A stretch of 33,241 nt of DNA from the NCBI GenBank assembly GCA_017694595.1, contig JADIMT010000092.1:1-33241 (forward strand). The letters are read 5' to 3'. The notes under the pieces were generated by a model, which saw nothing but the letters and a program-made list of their open reading frames with translations, made no database searches and was not told the origin of the DNA. Origin of the DNA: Candidatus Ornithospirochaeta stercoripullorum (GTDB lineage: Bacteria; Spirochaetota; Spirochaetia; Sphaerochaetales; Sphaerochaetaceae). How positions within the stretch are numbered: position 1 is the first letter of the stretch; each line of letters begins with the position of its first letter. A program made the position numbers and the translations under genes. Below are positions 24,237-32,703 of the stretch, piece by piece.

Positions 24237-25124
24237 TCAAGCCTCCTCGGATCTTGCGTTCATTCTTGTCTGTACGAATGAGATAACAAGAAGAACAACA
24301 AAGAGAATCATGGAAGCTGCTGATGCATAACCATGTCTGTTTCTTGTGAATCCAATCTGATAGATATACTGGATCATATATGTCGTCGATGTACCAGGAC
24401 CACCATTTGTGAGTGTCTGGACCATAGCGAAGACTTTGAACGCGTTGATCATCGATGTGAGGAGAATCATGAACGTGACAGGCTTCAGCGATGGCAGAGT
24501 GATGTTCCTGAATCTCTGCCAAGAGTTGGCACCATCGATGGTGGCAGCTTCGTAGAGATCTGCTGGAATCTGCTTGATACCGCCAAGATAGATAAGCATG
24601 TTGACACCACAACCAGACCAGACTGTAGCGATGATGGTTGTCCAGAAAGCTGCAGTTGGGTTAGAGAACCAACCTACTCCATTCAGCCCCATAGATGTCA
24701 GAAGATAGTTGGCAACACCAAATGACTCACCAAAAATCCACTTCCATGTAACACCGACCATGATAGTCGAAAGCAGAGTTGGCCAGTAAACGAGGACTCT
24801 TGTTATCGAGTTTCCCTTGATTTTCTCATCATTGAGGAGAAGAGCAAGGAAAAGAGAGACAACCATTCCCAATGGGACTGAAACTACAACGTAGAGAACA
24901 GTATTCAAGAAGACAGAGTAAAACTGGCTATCATGAAAAAGGCTGATGTAGTTAGAAAGCCCCACAAAATCCATATTCCTCCAGCCATCATAGTTGGTGA
25001 AAGAATAATAGAGTCCAATCACTGCAGGCCAAACGAAGAAGATGATAAAAAAAATGATATTAGGAGCGCAAAAGAGCAAAGCCCAGCCCTGGTTGCGATC
25101 CAAGTTATTCTTCTTTTTGGACAT
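24237..25124 (-). CDS. Carbohydrate ABC transporter permease (MalF type)
   Basis: The 295 aa protein has six predicted membrane helices, an N-terminal WALLFCAPNIIFFIIFFVWP helix and the EAA loop LYEAATIDGANSWQRFRNITLPSL. This matches CUT1 sugar permeases. GGGAGG lies 5-6 bases before the ATG. It is the first gene of a two-gene operon whose promoter lies in the divergent region shared with the 808 aa gene. No ATP-binding subunit is encoded in the window, so an MsmK-like shared ATPase elsewhere is likely (inference). Confidence 0.93.
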   Translation of the reverse strand: MSKKKNNLDRNQGWALLFCAPNIIFFIIFFVWPAVIGLYYSFTNYDGWRNMDFVGLSNYISLFHDSQFYSVFLNTVLYVVVSVPLGMVVSLFLALLLNDEKIKGNSITRVLVYWPTLLSTIMVGVTWKWIFGESFGVANYLLTSMGLNGVGWFSNPTAAFWTTIIATVWSGCGVNMLIYLGGIKQIPADLYEAATIDGANSWQRFRNITLPSLKPVTFMILLTSMINAFKVFAMVQTLTNGGPGTSTTYMIQYIYQIGFTRNRHGYASAASMILFVVLLVISFVQTRMNARSEEA

Positions 25125-25145
25125 ACGACCTCCCTTATAACAGTT

Positions 25146-25173
25146 AGTTTATCATGGTGAAGGTCTCCTGCAA
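25146..25173 (-). promoter_or_regulatory. Candidate promoter of the permease operon
   Basis: On the minus strand TTGCAG (25168-25173), a 16-base spacer and TAAACT (25146-25151) precede the GGGAGG site and the ATG at 25124. Confidence 0.45.
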
Positions 25174-25198
25174 CATATTCCTTGCCCCGATATATTGT

Positions 25199-25216
25199 AA
25201 TTTTTGCAATTTTTGC
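25199..25216. repeat. Two tandem 9-base repeats AATTTTTGC in the divergent ABC/enzyme intergenic region
   Basis: AATTTTTGC occurs twice in a row, midway between the permease operon and the 808 aa gene. The near one-helical-turn period and position between two divergent promoters would suit a regulator site, but no factor is known. Confidence 0.4.
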
Positions 25217-25280
25217 TCTTAAAAGTTCATGAAATGAAAGACTCAGCAAAGTAATACTGACCATTATCTGTTTTTTGCGA

Positions 25281-25286
25281 TATCAT
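25281..25286 (+). promoter_or_regulatory. Candidate leaderless -10 of the 808 aa enzyme gene
   Basis: TATCAT is followed by exactly 6 bases and the ATG at 25293. CTGACC lies 18 bases upstream as a possible -35. No Shine-Dalgarno is present. Confidence 0.55.
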
Positions 25287-25292
25287 CTCTTC

Positions 25293-27719
25293 ATGCAGCA
25301 GCTAAGATACCCAATAGAACAAGGCAACAGCCTTTCCCATTGGTTGTACTCCGGAATCGAAGAACAGCCTGTGGATTCCCCAGCCCAGTCGTTCTATGCC
25401 CCTATAAATCTTGGAGAGGCATATGTCCAGATCGTCTATCCAGTAAGAAAATACTTTCTTTCTCACCATGACGTGGCGAAGACAGTGCTCTATAATGGAC
25501 CATATCCAAAAGCATGGTTCCCGTTTGAAGATTCAAAAGTCAATTTCTCGACAGCACGCCCCACCCCGACATTCATGTGGACAAATCTAAAAAGTACAGT
25601 AACTGTCCCTGAAAGCGGCAACTATCCATTCTCCATTGCCACATGCGGAGCCATTAAGCTATGGGTAGATGGAGAGGAAGTCATAACATATGCACCTTAT
25701 GACAGGAATATTCCGCATACAAAAGAATTCTCTATTGAGCTTACAACCGGAGCTCATATCTTCCAGCTCTATATGGATGAGCTTGCAGAACGCGACGCAT
25801 TCTTCTACTTTGATTTCATCTACCATGGAAGCAATACAATAGAGCAAAGCTTTGAAACGACAGCTGATGAAAACGACGCGAAAGAAGCTGAACGATTCCT
25901 CGAGAGCCTTTCGCTAACATGCTTCACATACTGCTTTGGAGGCATTGAAGCAGACTTCGACACATCGATGCTTTCCCATTCGCTTGTGATGAGCGTGAAA
26001 GGTATCGGAGATGATAAAACATTCACAGTGGAACCTGGAATGAGCCACTTGAAGCTTGCGGAGGGCTTTTCTGATACAGCTAGCTCTAAAGCATGTTTTT
26101 CAGCCACTGTAGGCAATCTGGTTATCGAGAGGAAGATCCTTTATAACACAGCACCTGTGTATATGACAGAGCTTCCTATCCATAGCTCAATCGAAGAGAG
26201 AAAGCGGGAAGCACTGCAGTTTGCAGCATTGCACGGGGATGCTCTGATGCATCAGGCTATGGCTTTGATGAGCATTGAGAACAGAATCTCAGAGCGTTGC
26301 AGATCATATATCGAGAGAAGCCTCAGCATGATTGAACGAAAAGAAGACTGCGCTGATTTTGTCATGGCACCTCTTCTCTGGAGCATGAAGAAAGACAAAG
26401 CGCTCTATCCAGAAGATCTCTATGAGAGGGCAAAGAGTGCTGTACTGAATTTCAGATACTGGATTGATGAGAAAGGCAGTGATTCGATGTGGTATTTTTC
26501 GGAAAACCATGCATTCCTCTTCCATACTTCACAGTATCTTGCGGGTATTCTATTTCCAGATGAGCGGTTCGCTGTCAGCGGAAGGAAAGGAAGCGAACAG
26601 CGCAAGATCGGAAAAGCCAATCTGATGACATGGTTCAGGAATTTCAGTCTCTATCATTATGCTGAATGGAACAGTGCCACTTACTTCCCAGTCGATCTCA
26701 TCGGGCTTTTCTCACTTTACAGCGCAGCTGAAGATGAGGATATCATAAAGAAGACAATAGATGCCCTGGATTATACGTTCAGGATAATCAGGGACAACAC
26801 ATTCAAAGGAATCATGACAGCCTCTTTCGGCAGAGCATATGAAGGAACAGTAAAGGCAAAAGAGCTCAACGAGCCATCTTTCCTTTCATACATCGCATTC
26901 GGAGAAGGTCATGCCACTAAGCATAACAGAGCTTCTATACTCTTTTCTCTGTCTTCCTACATTCCACCATACTCAATGATAGAACCTCTGAATGATGGAG
27001 AGATCAGGACGACAGTGACAGTACAGGGGCTGGCACCTGTCTGGACGTACAGAGCGGAGACAAAGTACTGGTCATTATCTTCTGCTGAGGAATTCAAGCC
27101 GTTCCAGCATGGACATCAGCAGCATATCATGGACTGTACATTCGGAGCGGAAGCTCCATTCTTCATAAATCATCCAGGAGAGAGAGCATATAGTGGAGAA
27201 AACAGGCCTGCATACTGGGCAGGAAACGGCACAGTCCCTCTGATAATCCAATACAAAGGGCTTGCGATTATGATTTTCTCCACAGAAGAGAAGGAAGTCG
27301 TAAAATACATCCATGCTTACTTCCCCACATGGTTCTATGATGAATGGTCAGTGGAAGATCACTACGTTTTCGCTTCTTCCAAAGATGGCTATCTCGGTGT
27401 TTATTTCTCTTCAAATCCACACCTTGTGACATGGGGTATGAACAGGGGAAGGGAAATCATTGCAGATGGAGAGAAGCAGATGTGCATAGTAAGGTTGTCA
27501 GACAGAGCGGAATGCGGTTCCTTTGCCCATTTCAAAGAGCTCTTCAAGAGCATGGCTATCAGCTACGATAGCGATTCAGATAGTGCCTCTGCTGATGATT
27601 TCTCTTATGGCATTCTCGAAGCTGGACGCAATAAAATCCCGACGCTCAATGGAGAGTTCTACGATTGGCGCTATGCTTCCGGCTATGAAAGATTAACAGA
27701 ACAAACAGAAGCCCATTAA
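25293..27719 (+). CDS. Large uncharacterised protein, probable intracellular carbohydrate-active enzyme
   Basis: The 808 aa protein has no signal peptide, so it should act in the cytoplasm, presumably on the sugar imported by the neighbouring ABC system. Residues about 100-185 form a beta-sandwich-like module (VTVPESGNYPFSIATCG... KLWVDGEEV). The middle (300-560) is rich in helices and contains WYFSENHAFLFHTSQYLAG (His406 in ENH), recalling alpha/alpha-toroid lyases and hydrolases, and the C-terminal third is beta-rich. This architecture resembles polysaccharide lyases or glycoside hydrolases, but no named family is recognised and the function is inferred from context. The start is set by the leaderless -10; the ORF-track TTG six codons earlier is rejected. 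Confidence 0.7.
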   Translation: MQQLRYPIEQGNSLSHWLYSGIEEQPVDSPAQSFYAPINLGEAYVQIVYPVRKYFLSHHDVAKTVLYNGPYPKAWFPFEDSKVNFSTARPTPTFMWTNLKSTVTVPESGNYPFSIATCGAIKLWVDGEEVITYAPYDRNIPHTKEFSIELTTGAHIFQLYMDELAERDAFFYFDFIYHGSNTIEQSFETTADENDAKEAERFLESLSLTCFTYCFGGIEADFDTSMLSHSLVMSVKGIGDDKTFTVEPGMSHLKLAEGFSDTASSKACFSATVGNLVIERKILYNTAPVYMTELPIHSSIEERKREALQFAALHGDALMHQAMALMSIENRISERCRSYIERSLSMIERKEDCADFVMAPLLWSMKKDKALYPEDLYERAKSAVLNFRYWIDEKGSDSMWYFSENHAFLFHTSQYLAGILFPDERFAVSGRKGSEQRKIGKANLMTWFRNFSLYHYAEWNSATYFPVDLIGLFSLYSAAEDEDIIKKTIDALDYTFRIIRDNTFKGIMTASFGRAYEGTVKAKELNEPSFLSYIAFGEGHATKHNRASILFSLSSYIPPYSMIEPLNDGEIRTTVTVQGLAPVWTYRAETKYWSLSSAEEFKPFQHGHQQHIMDCTFGAEAPFFINHPGERAYSGENRPAYWAGNGTVPLIIQYKGLAIMIFSTEEKEVVKYIHAYFPTWFYDEWSVEDHYVFASSKDGYLGVYFSSNPHLVTWGMNRGREIIADGEKQMCIVRLSDRAECGSFAHFKELFKSMAISYDSDSDSASADDFSYGILEAGRNKIPTLNGEFYDWRYASGYERLTEQTEAH

Positions 27720-27726
27720 TAAAAGA

Positions 27727-27742
27727 GGAGCTGTCGCATAAA
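27727..27742 (+). repeat. Left terminal inverted repeat of the IS
   Basis: GGAGCTGTCGCATAAA pairs with the reversed right end, with four mismatches, three of them transitions. The GTCGCA core is intact in both. Confidence 0.5.
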
Positions 27743-27782
27743 TTACTTTTGAGAATTGGCAGCATCCATTAATCAACCACAG

Positions 27783-27802
27783 AGCAGGACTTCGGTCCTG
27801 CT
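27783..27802 (+). terminator. Hairpin with UUCG loop after the 808 aa gene, inside the IS left end
   Basis: AGCAGGAC-TTCG-GTCCTGCT is a perfect 8-bp stem with a cUUCGg tetraloop, followed by TTGTAC. It can terminate plus-strand transcription coming out of the 808 aa gene, or shield the transposase gene from it. Confidence 0.65.
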
Positions 27803-27895
27803 TTGTACATCAAAGCAAGTGAATGAATGTAGAATGGGGCTATCTGAGACAGAATCATCCCTGGGGAATACCAGAACCAGATATGCATCACAGAC

Positions 27896-29407
27896 TCAGC
27901 TTGCCTGCTGTTCTATCCTGAACCAGAAAGGCGTTCCGGCTCTGCCATTTGCAAGCCGTACAGAATACCTGAGAGCATTGCCTGCCATACATAGGATCAT
28001 CCATTCAGTCTCTATGTTCCTTATCCCATGCGTCCGGAATCTGCGGTAGCCGAATGCGGCCTTGAGAAGGGAGAAGGAGCCCTCGGCCTGTATGCTCCGG
28101 TTTATCCGCATCTCTATTCCCTTCTCGCTTGTTATCAGAACTTCGCTCTTCCTTCTGTATTTCTCAGCATCAATATCTATCGTAAGACGCTTGTAATCAT
28201 GCTTATCAGCAGTGGAAAGCATGCACTGCTTCCTTAAAGGACAGCTCTTGCAGCCTCTCCTTGCCTCATGCACCTGTCCCCTGGAAGTGTCATGCACATG
28301 GTAGAGCTTATGCCCTCTCATGCAGGTGAAGACATTGCTTTCTTCGTCGTATGCGAAACTGGTCTTCAGAGAAGGATTCTTTCTTCTCTTCCTTTTCTTG
28401 TCCTCCTCATGGTACTGCGGCTTGATGTATGCCTTCTTCTCATGCTCATCAAGCCATCTGTAATTCTCCTTTATGTCATAGCCTGAATCCGCACAGTACG
28501 AATCATAGGAGAACCCATCTTTCTCCAGCTTCTCGAGCATCGGTATCATCGTGCGGTAGTCAGTGCGGTCCATGAATGCTCCGCAGGCAATCACATAGCC
28601 GTTCTGGACGAGGTCCTGCATGTTGTATGCCGCCTTGAGCTGCCCGTTGCGTATGTAGTCTTCCTTCATCCTCATGAACGTCGCATCCTCATCCGTCTTT
28701 GGAAGGCTGTTCCTCCCGCTCTCCTTCATCTTCCGTATCCATGAGATGTAATTCGCTATCTTCTGCTTCTCCTCGCGTATCTTCTTCCAGTCCCTCTGTT
28801 CCTGTGAAAGGTGATGGCCGCGGCCGCTGGCTGATGGGAACCTGACGCCGTTCTTCTGCATCAGATCCTCAATGGAATCCATGACAGCCATAACGTTCTT
28901 TTCCGTAACTTCAGCTTCAAGGCCATATGAACTTGAAATCGCGGAAACCCCTCATCAGGGCCTTTGCCAGATTCTTCTCGCATCCCGTGCGCCACACGAA
29001 TGTGTATTTCCCGGCTGCGCTCTCTATCTTCGTCCCATCCTGGAATACTGCTTGCCCATCAAGCTCCCCAAGCTCCATGAGCTTCATCACGCTCTGCCTC
29101 ATGATGTCGGCTATCGCGTCATGGCTATTACGGATGAATCTGTCTATCGTGGAGTGGTCTGGTATCCTGCCCATGCCAACGATCCTCATGCATACGCAGT
29201 CACGCCTCATCAGCTTCTCTATCTCCCTGGATGAGAAACAGCCGTTCATGTATGAATATATCAGAAGTACCATCATCTTCGACGGATGTATGGCAAATGG
29301 GCGTCCAAGGCTTCTATGTATGAGGAATATGTTCCATCAAGCGGTATTGAGAGGTTCAGATACAGTTGTCCGTCTTCGAGATTCAGGATATTATTATTCA
29401 TGGCCAT
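27896..29407 (-). pseudogene. IS1182-family transposase, disrupted by two frameshifts
   Basis: Three consecutive minus-strand frames together give one DDE transposase. Frame 1 (from MAMNNNILNLEDGQL, 29407) ends at 29273. Frame 2 (119 aa, MNGCFSSREIEKLMR...DHSTIDRF) ends at 28917. Frame 3 ends at 27896 and holds the DDE domain (DSGYDIKENYRWL), CKSCPLRKQC and EGSFSLLKAAFGYRRFRTHG. Reading on past the first stop in the +1 frame restores GRPFAIHPSKMM, the expected IS1182 sequence, so one base was lost near the TTGGAC at about 29310. The second shift lies between about 28917 and 28950. No slippery heptamer is seen at either point, so decay is more likely than programmed frameshifting. Confidence 0.85.
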
Positions 29408-29556
29408 ATGGCTTAAGCAAGTCCTCCTGTTTATTTCTTTGTGGTATCTGAAATTATAACAGAAAAGGCTTGCTTTTTCTATGCCAAGACGCCTCAATTC
29501 CTGAATTAATTCGTTTTATTGGAAGAAATTATACAGCTTTTGCCTAGACAGCAGAA

Positions 29557-29581
29557 GACCGTCGCTTTTTTTGCGACGGTC
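29557..29581. terminator. Stem-loop downstream of the sugar-binding protein gene, at the IS right end
   Basis: GACCGTCGC and GCGACGGTC form a perfect 9-bp stem around a 7-base T (plus strand) or A (minus strand) loop, 26 bases past the minus-strand stop at 29608. There is only a weak T run after it (TTCT), so termination may be partial. The outer arm coincides with the proposed IS terminal repeat. Confidence 0.5.
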
Positions 29582-29607
29582 CCCTTATTATCCACTTATT
29601 TATTGGA

Positions 29608-30870
29608 TCACTCGTGGATGTCTCCATATGTCTCGAGAAGAGTGTCACATGTAATGCGGATAACATCTTCGCCTGTAATCTCGCCAGCAACTGCTCTAGC
29701 AAGGTTGTCACGGAGTGTGTTGCCCCAGTCCTTACCAATGTAAGAAGACTCGATAGCTTTATCTCTCTCCGGACCTGCATCTGTAGCATTGAGCTCCTGA
29801 ACGAAGATATCAAGACCAGGAACATCGTAATCAACTTCGATTCCCTTGACACCTGGCAGATAGTTTCCATCCTTGCAGTACTGGATGTAGTTTTCTGGCT
29901 GGAAGAACCAATTGATGAACTCAACTGCAGCCTCTTCCTGGCCTGTTCCATCGAATGCGTAGAGGAAGTTACCACCAAGACATGTAGCAACTGTTGTCTC
30001 ATATGGCATCAGAACAGGAATCCATTCGAAGTCCTTGATGTTCTCCATGTAGTCTGTGATAACCCAGTTACCAGCAAGGTGAGCAGCAACACGACCAGTC
30101 TTGAACATCTGCTGAGCGTTCTCTGTTCCGAGACCTGCGGAAACTGATGAGTATCCATTCTTATAGAGTGAAAGAATGAAGTCGATTGCTTCCTTTGTCT
30201 CAGGGCTATCGAGAATAAGGTGCTTCGGATCTTCTGGATCGAAGAAGAGTGAACCGAACTGATAAAGAATAGTTCTGATTCTCTGCTGTGAGTAGTCAAT
30301 TACAAGAGCATAGTCGAGTGTATCCTCGTTAGCTGCCATAACCTGATCAAGGGCTGCCATGAATTCATCCCATGTCCATCTCTCTTCCTCTGTGAGAGGA
30401 TAGGAAACACCAGCTTTGTCGAATGCTGTCTTGTTGATGATGAGACCTACAGCTGTAGCATTGACTGTACCTGCAATGAGCTCGCCTGTAGCTGGGCTTG
30501 TTCCGTCCATTGCGAAAGAGTCACCTGTAAGATCACCAACCTTGCCCTCGAGAGAATATGCCAGATCATTATACTGGATGAAGTGGCCAGAGCGGATAAG
30601 AGCTGGAAGGTCATGAGCCATTGCTCTGTTCTGAATCTGTGTCTGCATATCGCCATAAGCGATTTCATTGATGAAGACCTGGATTCCCTTATCTGCATAT
30701 TCAGCATTGAATCTCTCGACAGCTTTAGCCATCGCTCCGCCTTCAAGTGTATCATCTGAAAGAAGAATCTCAAGGCGTTCTACACCACCGGATGACTCTC
30801 CACTACCACCAGCCCAAACGCCAGTAATAAGGAGTGAAAGCACAAGGAATGCTGCTAAGAATTTCTTCAT
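29608..30870 (-). CDS. Carbohydrate ABC transporter solute-binding protein
   Basis: The 420 aa protein is a family 1 extracellular sugar-binding protein, capturing a sugar outside the inner membrane and passing it to the permeases. The signal peptide MKKFLAAFLVLSLLITGVWAGG is followed by GSGESSGG with no cysteine, the soluble form usual in spirochaetes. Typical blocks are AVERFNAEYADKGIQV, FDKAGVSYPLTEEERWTWDEFMAALDQ, FKTGRVAAHLAGNW and AAVEFINWFFQPENY. I start at 30870, where GGAG lies 7-8 bases upstream, 22 codons inside the ORF-track start. It reads in the same direction as the permeases but is separated from them by the IS and the 808 aa gene. Confidence 0.93.
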   Translation of the reverse strand: MKKFLAAFLVLSLLITGVWAGGSGESSGGVERLEILLSDDTLEGGAMAKAVERFNAEYADKGIQVFINEIAYGDMQTQIQNRAMAHDLPALIRSGHFIQYNDLAYSLEGKVGDLTGDSFAMDGTSPATGELIAGTVNATAVGLIINKTAFDKAGVSYPLTEEERWTWDEFMAALDQVMAANEDTLDYALVIDYSQQRIRTILYQFGSLFFDPEDPKHLILDSPETKEAIDFILSLYKNGYSSVSAGLGTENAQQMFKTGRVAAHLAGNWVITDYMENIKDFEWIPVLMPYETTVATCLGGNFLYAFDGTGQEEAAVEFINWFFQPENYIQYCKDGNYLPGVKGIEVDYDVPGLDIFVQELNATDAGPERDKAIESSYIGKDWGNTLRDNLARAVAGEITGEDVIRITCDTLLETYGDIHE

Positions 30871-30998
30871 ATGTTTCTCCTTTTTATTATTCCTATCGGT
30901 TAGTCTACACCCAGTATCTAGGGCAATTCTACTCACATTTTGCTATCATATTCTACTTTACCATGATTTCTTGTTAAAAATCTGGAAATCATAAAGTC

Positions 30999-31023
30999 AA
31001 AGGCCTTCAGGACAAGCCTTTTT
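30999..31023 (+). terminator. Possible small stem-loop between the sugar-binding protein and glyA genes
   Basis: AAAGGC and GCCTTT, separated by 11 bases and followed by TT on the plus strand, could form a weak terminator. No plus-strand gene leads into it, so it may be a second, two-way stop behind glyA or a chance repeat. Confidence 0.25.
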
Positions 31024-31037
31024 GCAATGCTTTTCTA

Positions 31038-31076
31038 AAAGCACCTCTCCTTCAGCTTTCACATCAGGAGAGGCAT
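31038..31076 (-). terminator. Rho-independent terminator of glyA
   Basis: On the minus strand CCTCTCCT (31066-31073) pairs with AGGAGAGG (31044-31051) around a 14-base loop, followed by TGC and TTTT. It lies immediately after the glyA stop. Confidence 0.75.
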
Positions 31077-31079
31077 GAA

Positions 31080-32588
31080 TCAGCCAAGAGGGAATTCCTT
31101 CTCAAGGAAATCCAGATCAAGCTCAGGATAAAGGACGAAAGCGTCGAGGAGCGCTTTGACTCTACGCCTTGCTTCTTCCATCACGCTCTCTGGAGCTTTG
31201 GCTTTGTTTTTAGACAACTCACCAGCGTGCTCACCCTTCGTCAGCTTTACAGGATGGGCAGCTTTCAGGACAGTGGCAATGATTGATGCAACCTCCTCCA
31301 TCTCCTGCTCCCCCATTCCAAGCGTCGTGAGAGCGGGAGTGCCCAAGCGCAGGCCAGATGTGTACCAAGGTCCATTACTGTCAAACGGAAGCGCATTACG
31401 ATTGAGTGTGATACCACATTCTCTCAAAAGGCTTTCTGCTTGACGTCCGTTGAGACCAAATGGACGTACATCCAGCAGCATCAGGTGGTTATCAGTGCCG
31501 CCAGTTGCTACAGGAATGCCTTCTTTCATGCAGCTCGATGCGAGATGACGTGCATTCTGGACAATTCTATCCGCATACGCTCTGAAGTCCGGCTTTAAAG
31601 CTTCTTCCAGTGCCACAGCTTTTGCGGCAAGGATATTCGGCAGCGGTCCGCCAATGACAAGAGGACAGCCTTTATCGACAGAAGCTGCAAATGCTTCCTT
31701 GCACAGAATCATACCTCCTCTGGGGCCTCTGAGCGTCTTATGCGTAGTTGTTGTCACGACATCAGCCCACTGGACTGGATTGAAATCGCCCTGGAAGACT
31801 TTACCAGCCACAAGTCCTGCAAAATGTGCCATATCAACCATGAAGACTGCGTCATATTTATGCGCTATGTCAGCCATGCGATGGAAATCGATTGCTCTCG
31901 GGTATGCAGAATATCCCGCAAGGAGAATCAACGGCCGGATCTCAGCAGTCAGGCGCTCAATCTCATCGTAATCGAGAAGCCCCGTCTCTTTATCTACAGT
32001 ATATGAATAAGCATCGAACATCTGCGCGGAGACATTCTGCCTATAGCCATGCGTCAAATGTCCACCGGAATAGTAATCAAGCCCAAGCAACCTCTGGTTA
32101 TGAGTTGCCTCTCTGATTTTGTTCCAGTCTTCCCTTTTCATGTCAGAAGGATTCTTTATACCCATTTCAGACAACGCAGGCACTTCCACGCGCTCATTCA
32201 GAACAGCCCAGTAAGCACAGAGGTTGGCATCTGCCCCTGAATGCGGCTGTACATAGGCATGCTCTGCCCCAAACAGCTGTCTAGCTTTCTCTGCGGCTTC
32301 CGCTTCTATAGCATCCACATTATCACAACCTGCATAGAATCTATGATAAGGAAAACCTTCGGAGTATTTGTCCGTAAGAAGGTTCCCCATCGCAGCTTGT
32401 ACAGAAAGCGATGAATAGTTCTCGCTGGCAATAAGCTTGAGATATGTTCTCTGGTCCTTAAGTTCATGGACTATCCTTGCAGCAACTGATGGGGAAACAC
32501 GTGCGACAAGATCAAGAGACGCTGTATACATAGCCATCTCTGAAGTCAAGTTCTTCCCGCTTTTCAGATAATCTTCAAATGCACCCAT
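31080..32588 (-). CDS. glyA: Serine hydroxymethyltransferase, long form
   Basis: It converts serine and tetrahydrofolate to glycine and methylene-tetrahydrofolate, the main one-carbon source, using PLP. Family blocks are LIASENYSS, TDKYSEGFPYHRFYAGCDNVD, VQPHSGADAN, DMAHFAGLVAG and the PLP-lysine segment TTTTHKTLRGPRGG. At 502 aa it exceeds the usual ~415 aa: there is an N-terminal extension of about 30 residues and an insert of some 45 residues (VEVPALSEMGIKNPS to LGLDYYSG) before the SGGHLTHG block, the long form known from treponemes and chlamydiae. AAGGAGG lies 6 bases upstream. It is monocistronic with its own terminator. Confidence 0.95.
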   Translation of the reverse strand: MGAFEDYLKSGKNLTSEMAMYTASLDLVARVSPSVAARIVHELKDQRTYLKLIASENYSSLSVQAAMGNLLTDKYSEGFPYHRFYAGCDNVDAIEAEAAEKARQLFGAEHAYVQPHSGADANLCAYWAVLNERVEVPALSEMGIKNPSDMKREDWNKIREATHNQRLLGLDYYSGGHLTHGYRQNVSAQMFDAYSYTVDKETGLLDYDEIERLTAEIRPLILLAGYSAYPRAIDFHRMADIAHKYDAVFMVDMAHFAGLVAGKVFQGDFNPVQWADVVTTTTHKTLRGPRGGMILCKEAFAASVDKGCPLVIGGPLPNILAAKAVALEEALKPDFRAYADRIVQNARHLASSCMKEGIPVATGGTDNHLMLLDVRPFGLNGRQAESLLRECGITLNRNALPFDSNGPWYTSGLRLGTPALTTLGMGEQEMEEVASIIATVLKAAHPVKLTKGEHAGELSKNKAKAPESVMEEARRRVKALLDAFVLYPELDLDFLEKEFPLG

Positions 32589-32674
32589 ATCTTCCTCCTT
32601 GTGAAAGGATGCATCTAAGAGAAGATGTTTTCAATATCTCTTCATGGCCATCTGATTTCCAATGGTTCTGATGA

Positions 32675-32703
32675 TTGACAGCTTTTGATGGAATAAATAG
32701 ACT
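32675..32703 (+). promoter_or_regulatory. Promoter of infA
   Basis: TTGACA (32675-32680), a 17-base spacer and TAGACT (32698-32703) form a near-consensus promoter, leaving a leader of about 30 bases with AAGGAG before the ATG at 32740. Confidence 0.7.

Larger units (their letters stand above)
27727..29583. mobile_element. IS1182-family-like insertion sequence (degenerate)
   Basis: About 1.86 kb carrying a broken transposase read on the minus strand. The proposed ends are imperfect inverted repeats GGAGCTGTCGCATAAA (27727-27742) and, reversed, GGGACCGTCGCAAAAA (29568-29583), identical at 12 of 16 positions. The element starts 7 bases after the stop of the 808 aa gene and ends 24 bases before the stop of the sugar-binding protein gene. 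No clear target duplication is seen; the flanks TAATAAAAGA and CTTATTATCC are weakly inverted. The exact ends are inferred. Confidence 0.7.

Noticed and set aside
29614-30147. 177 aa plus-strand ORF antisense to the sugar-binding protein
   Set aside because: Shadow of the conserved binding-protein frame; no start signal and no recognisable domain.
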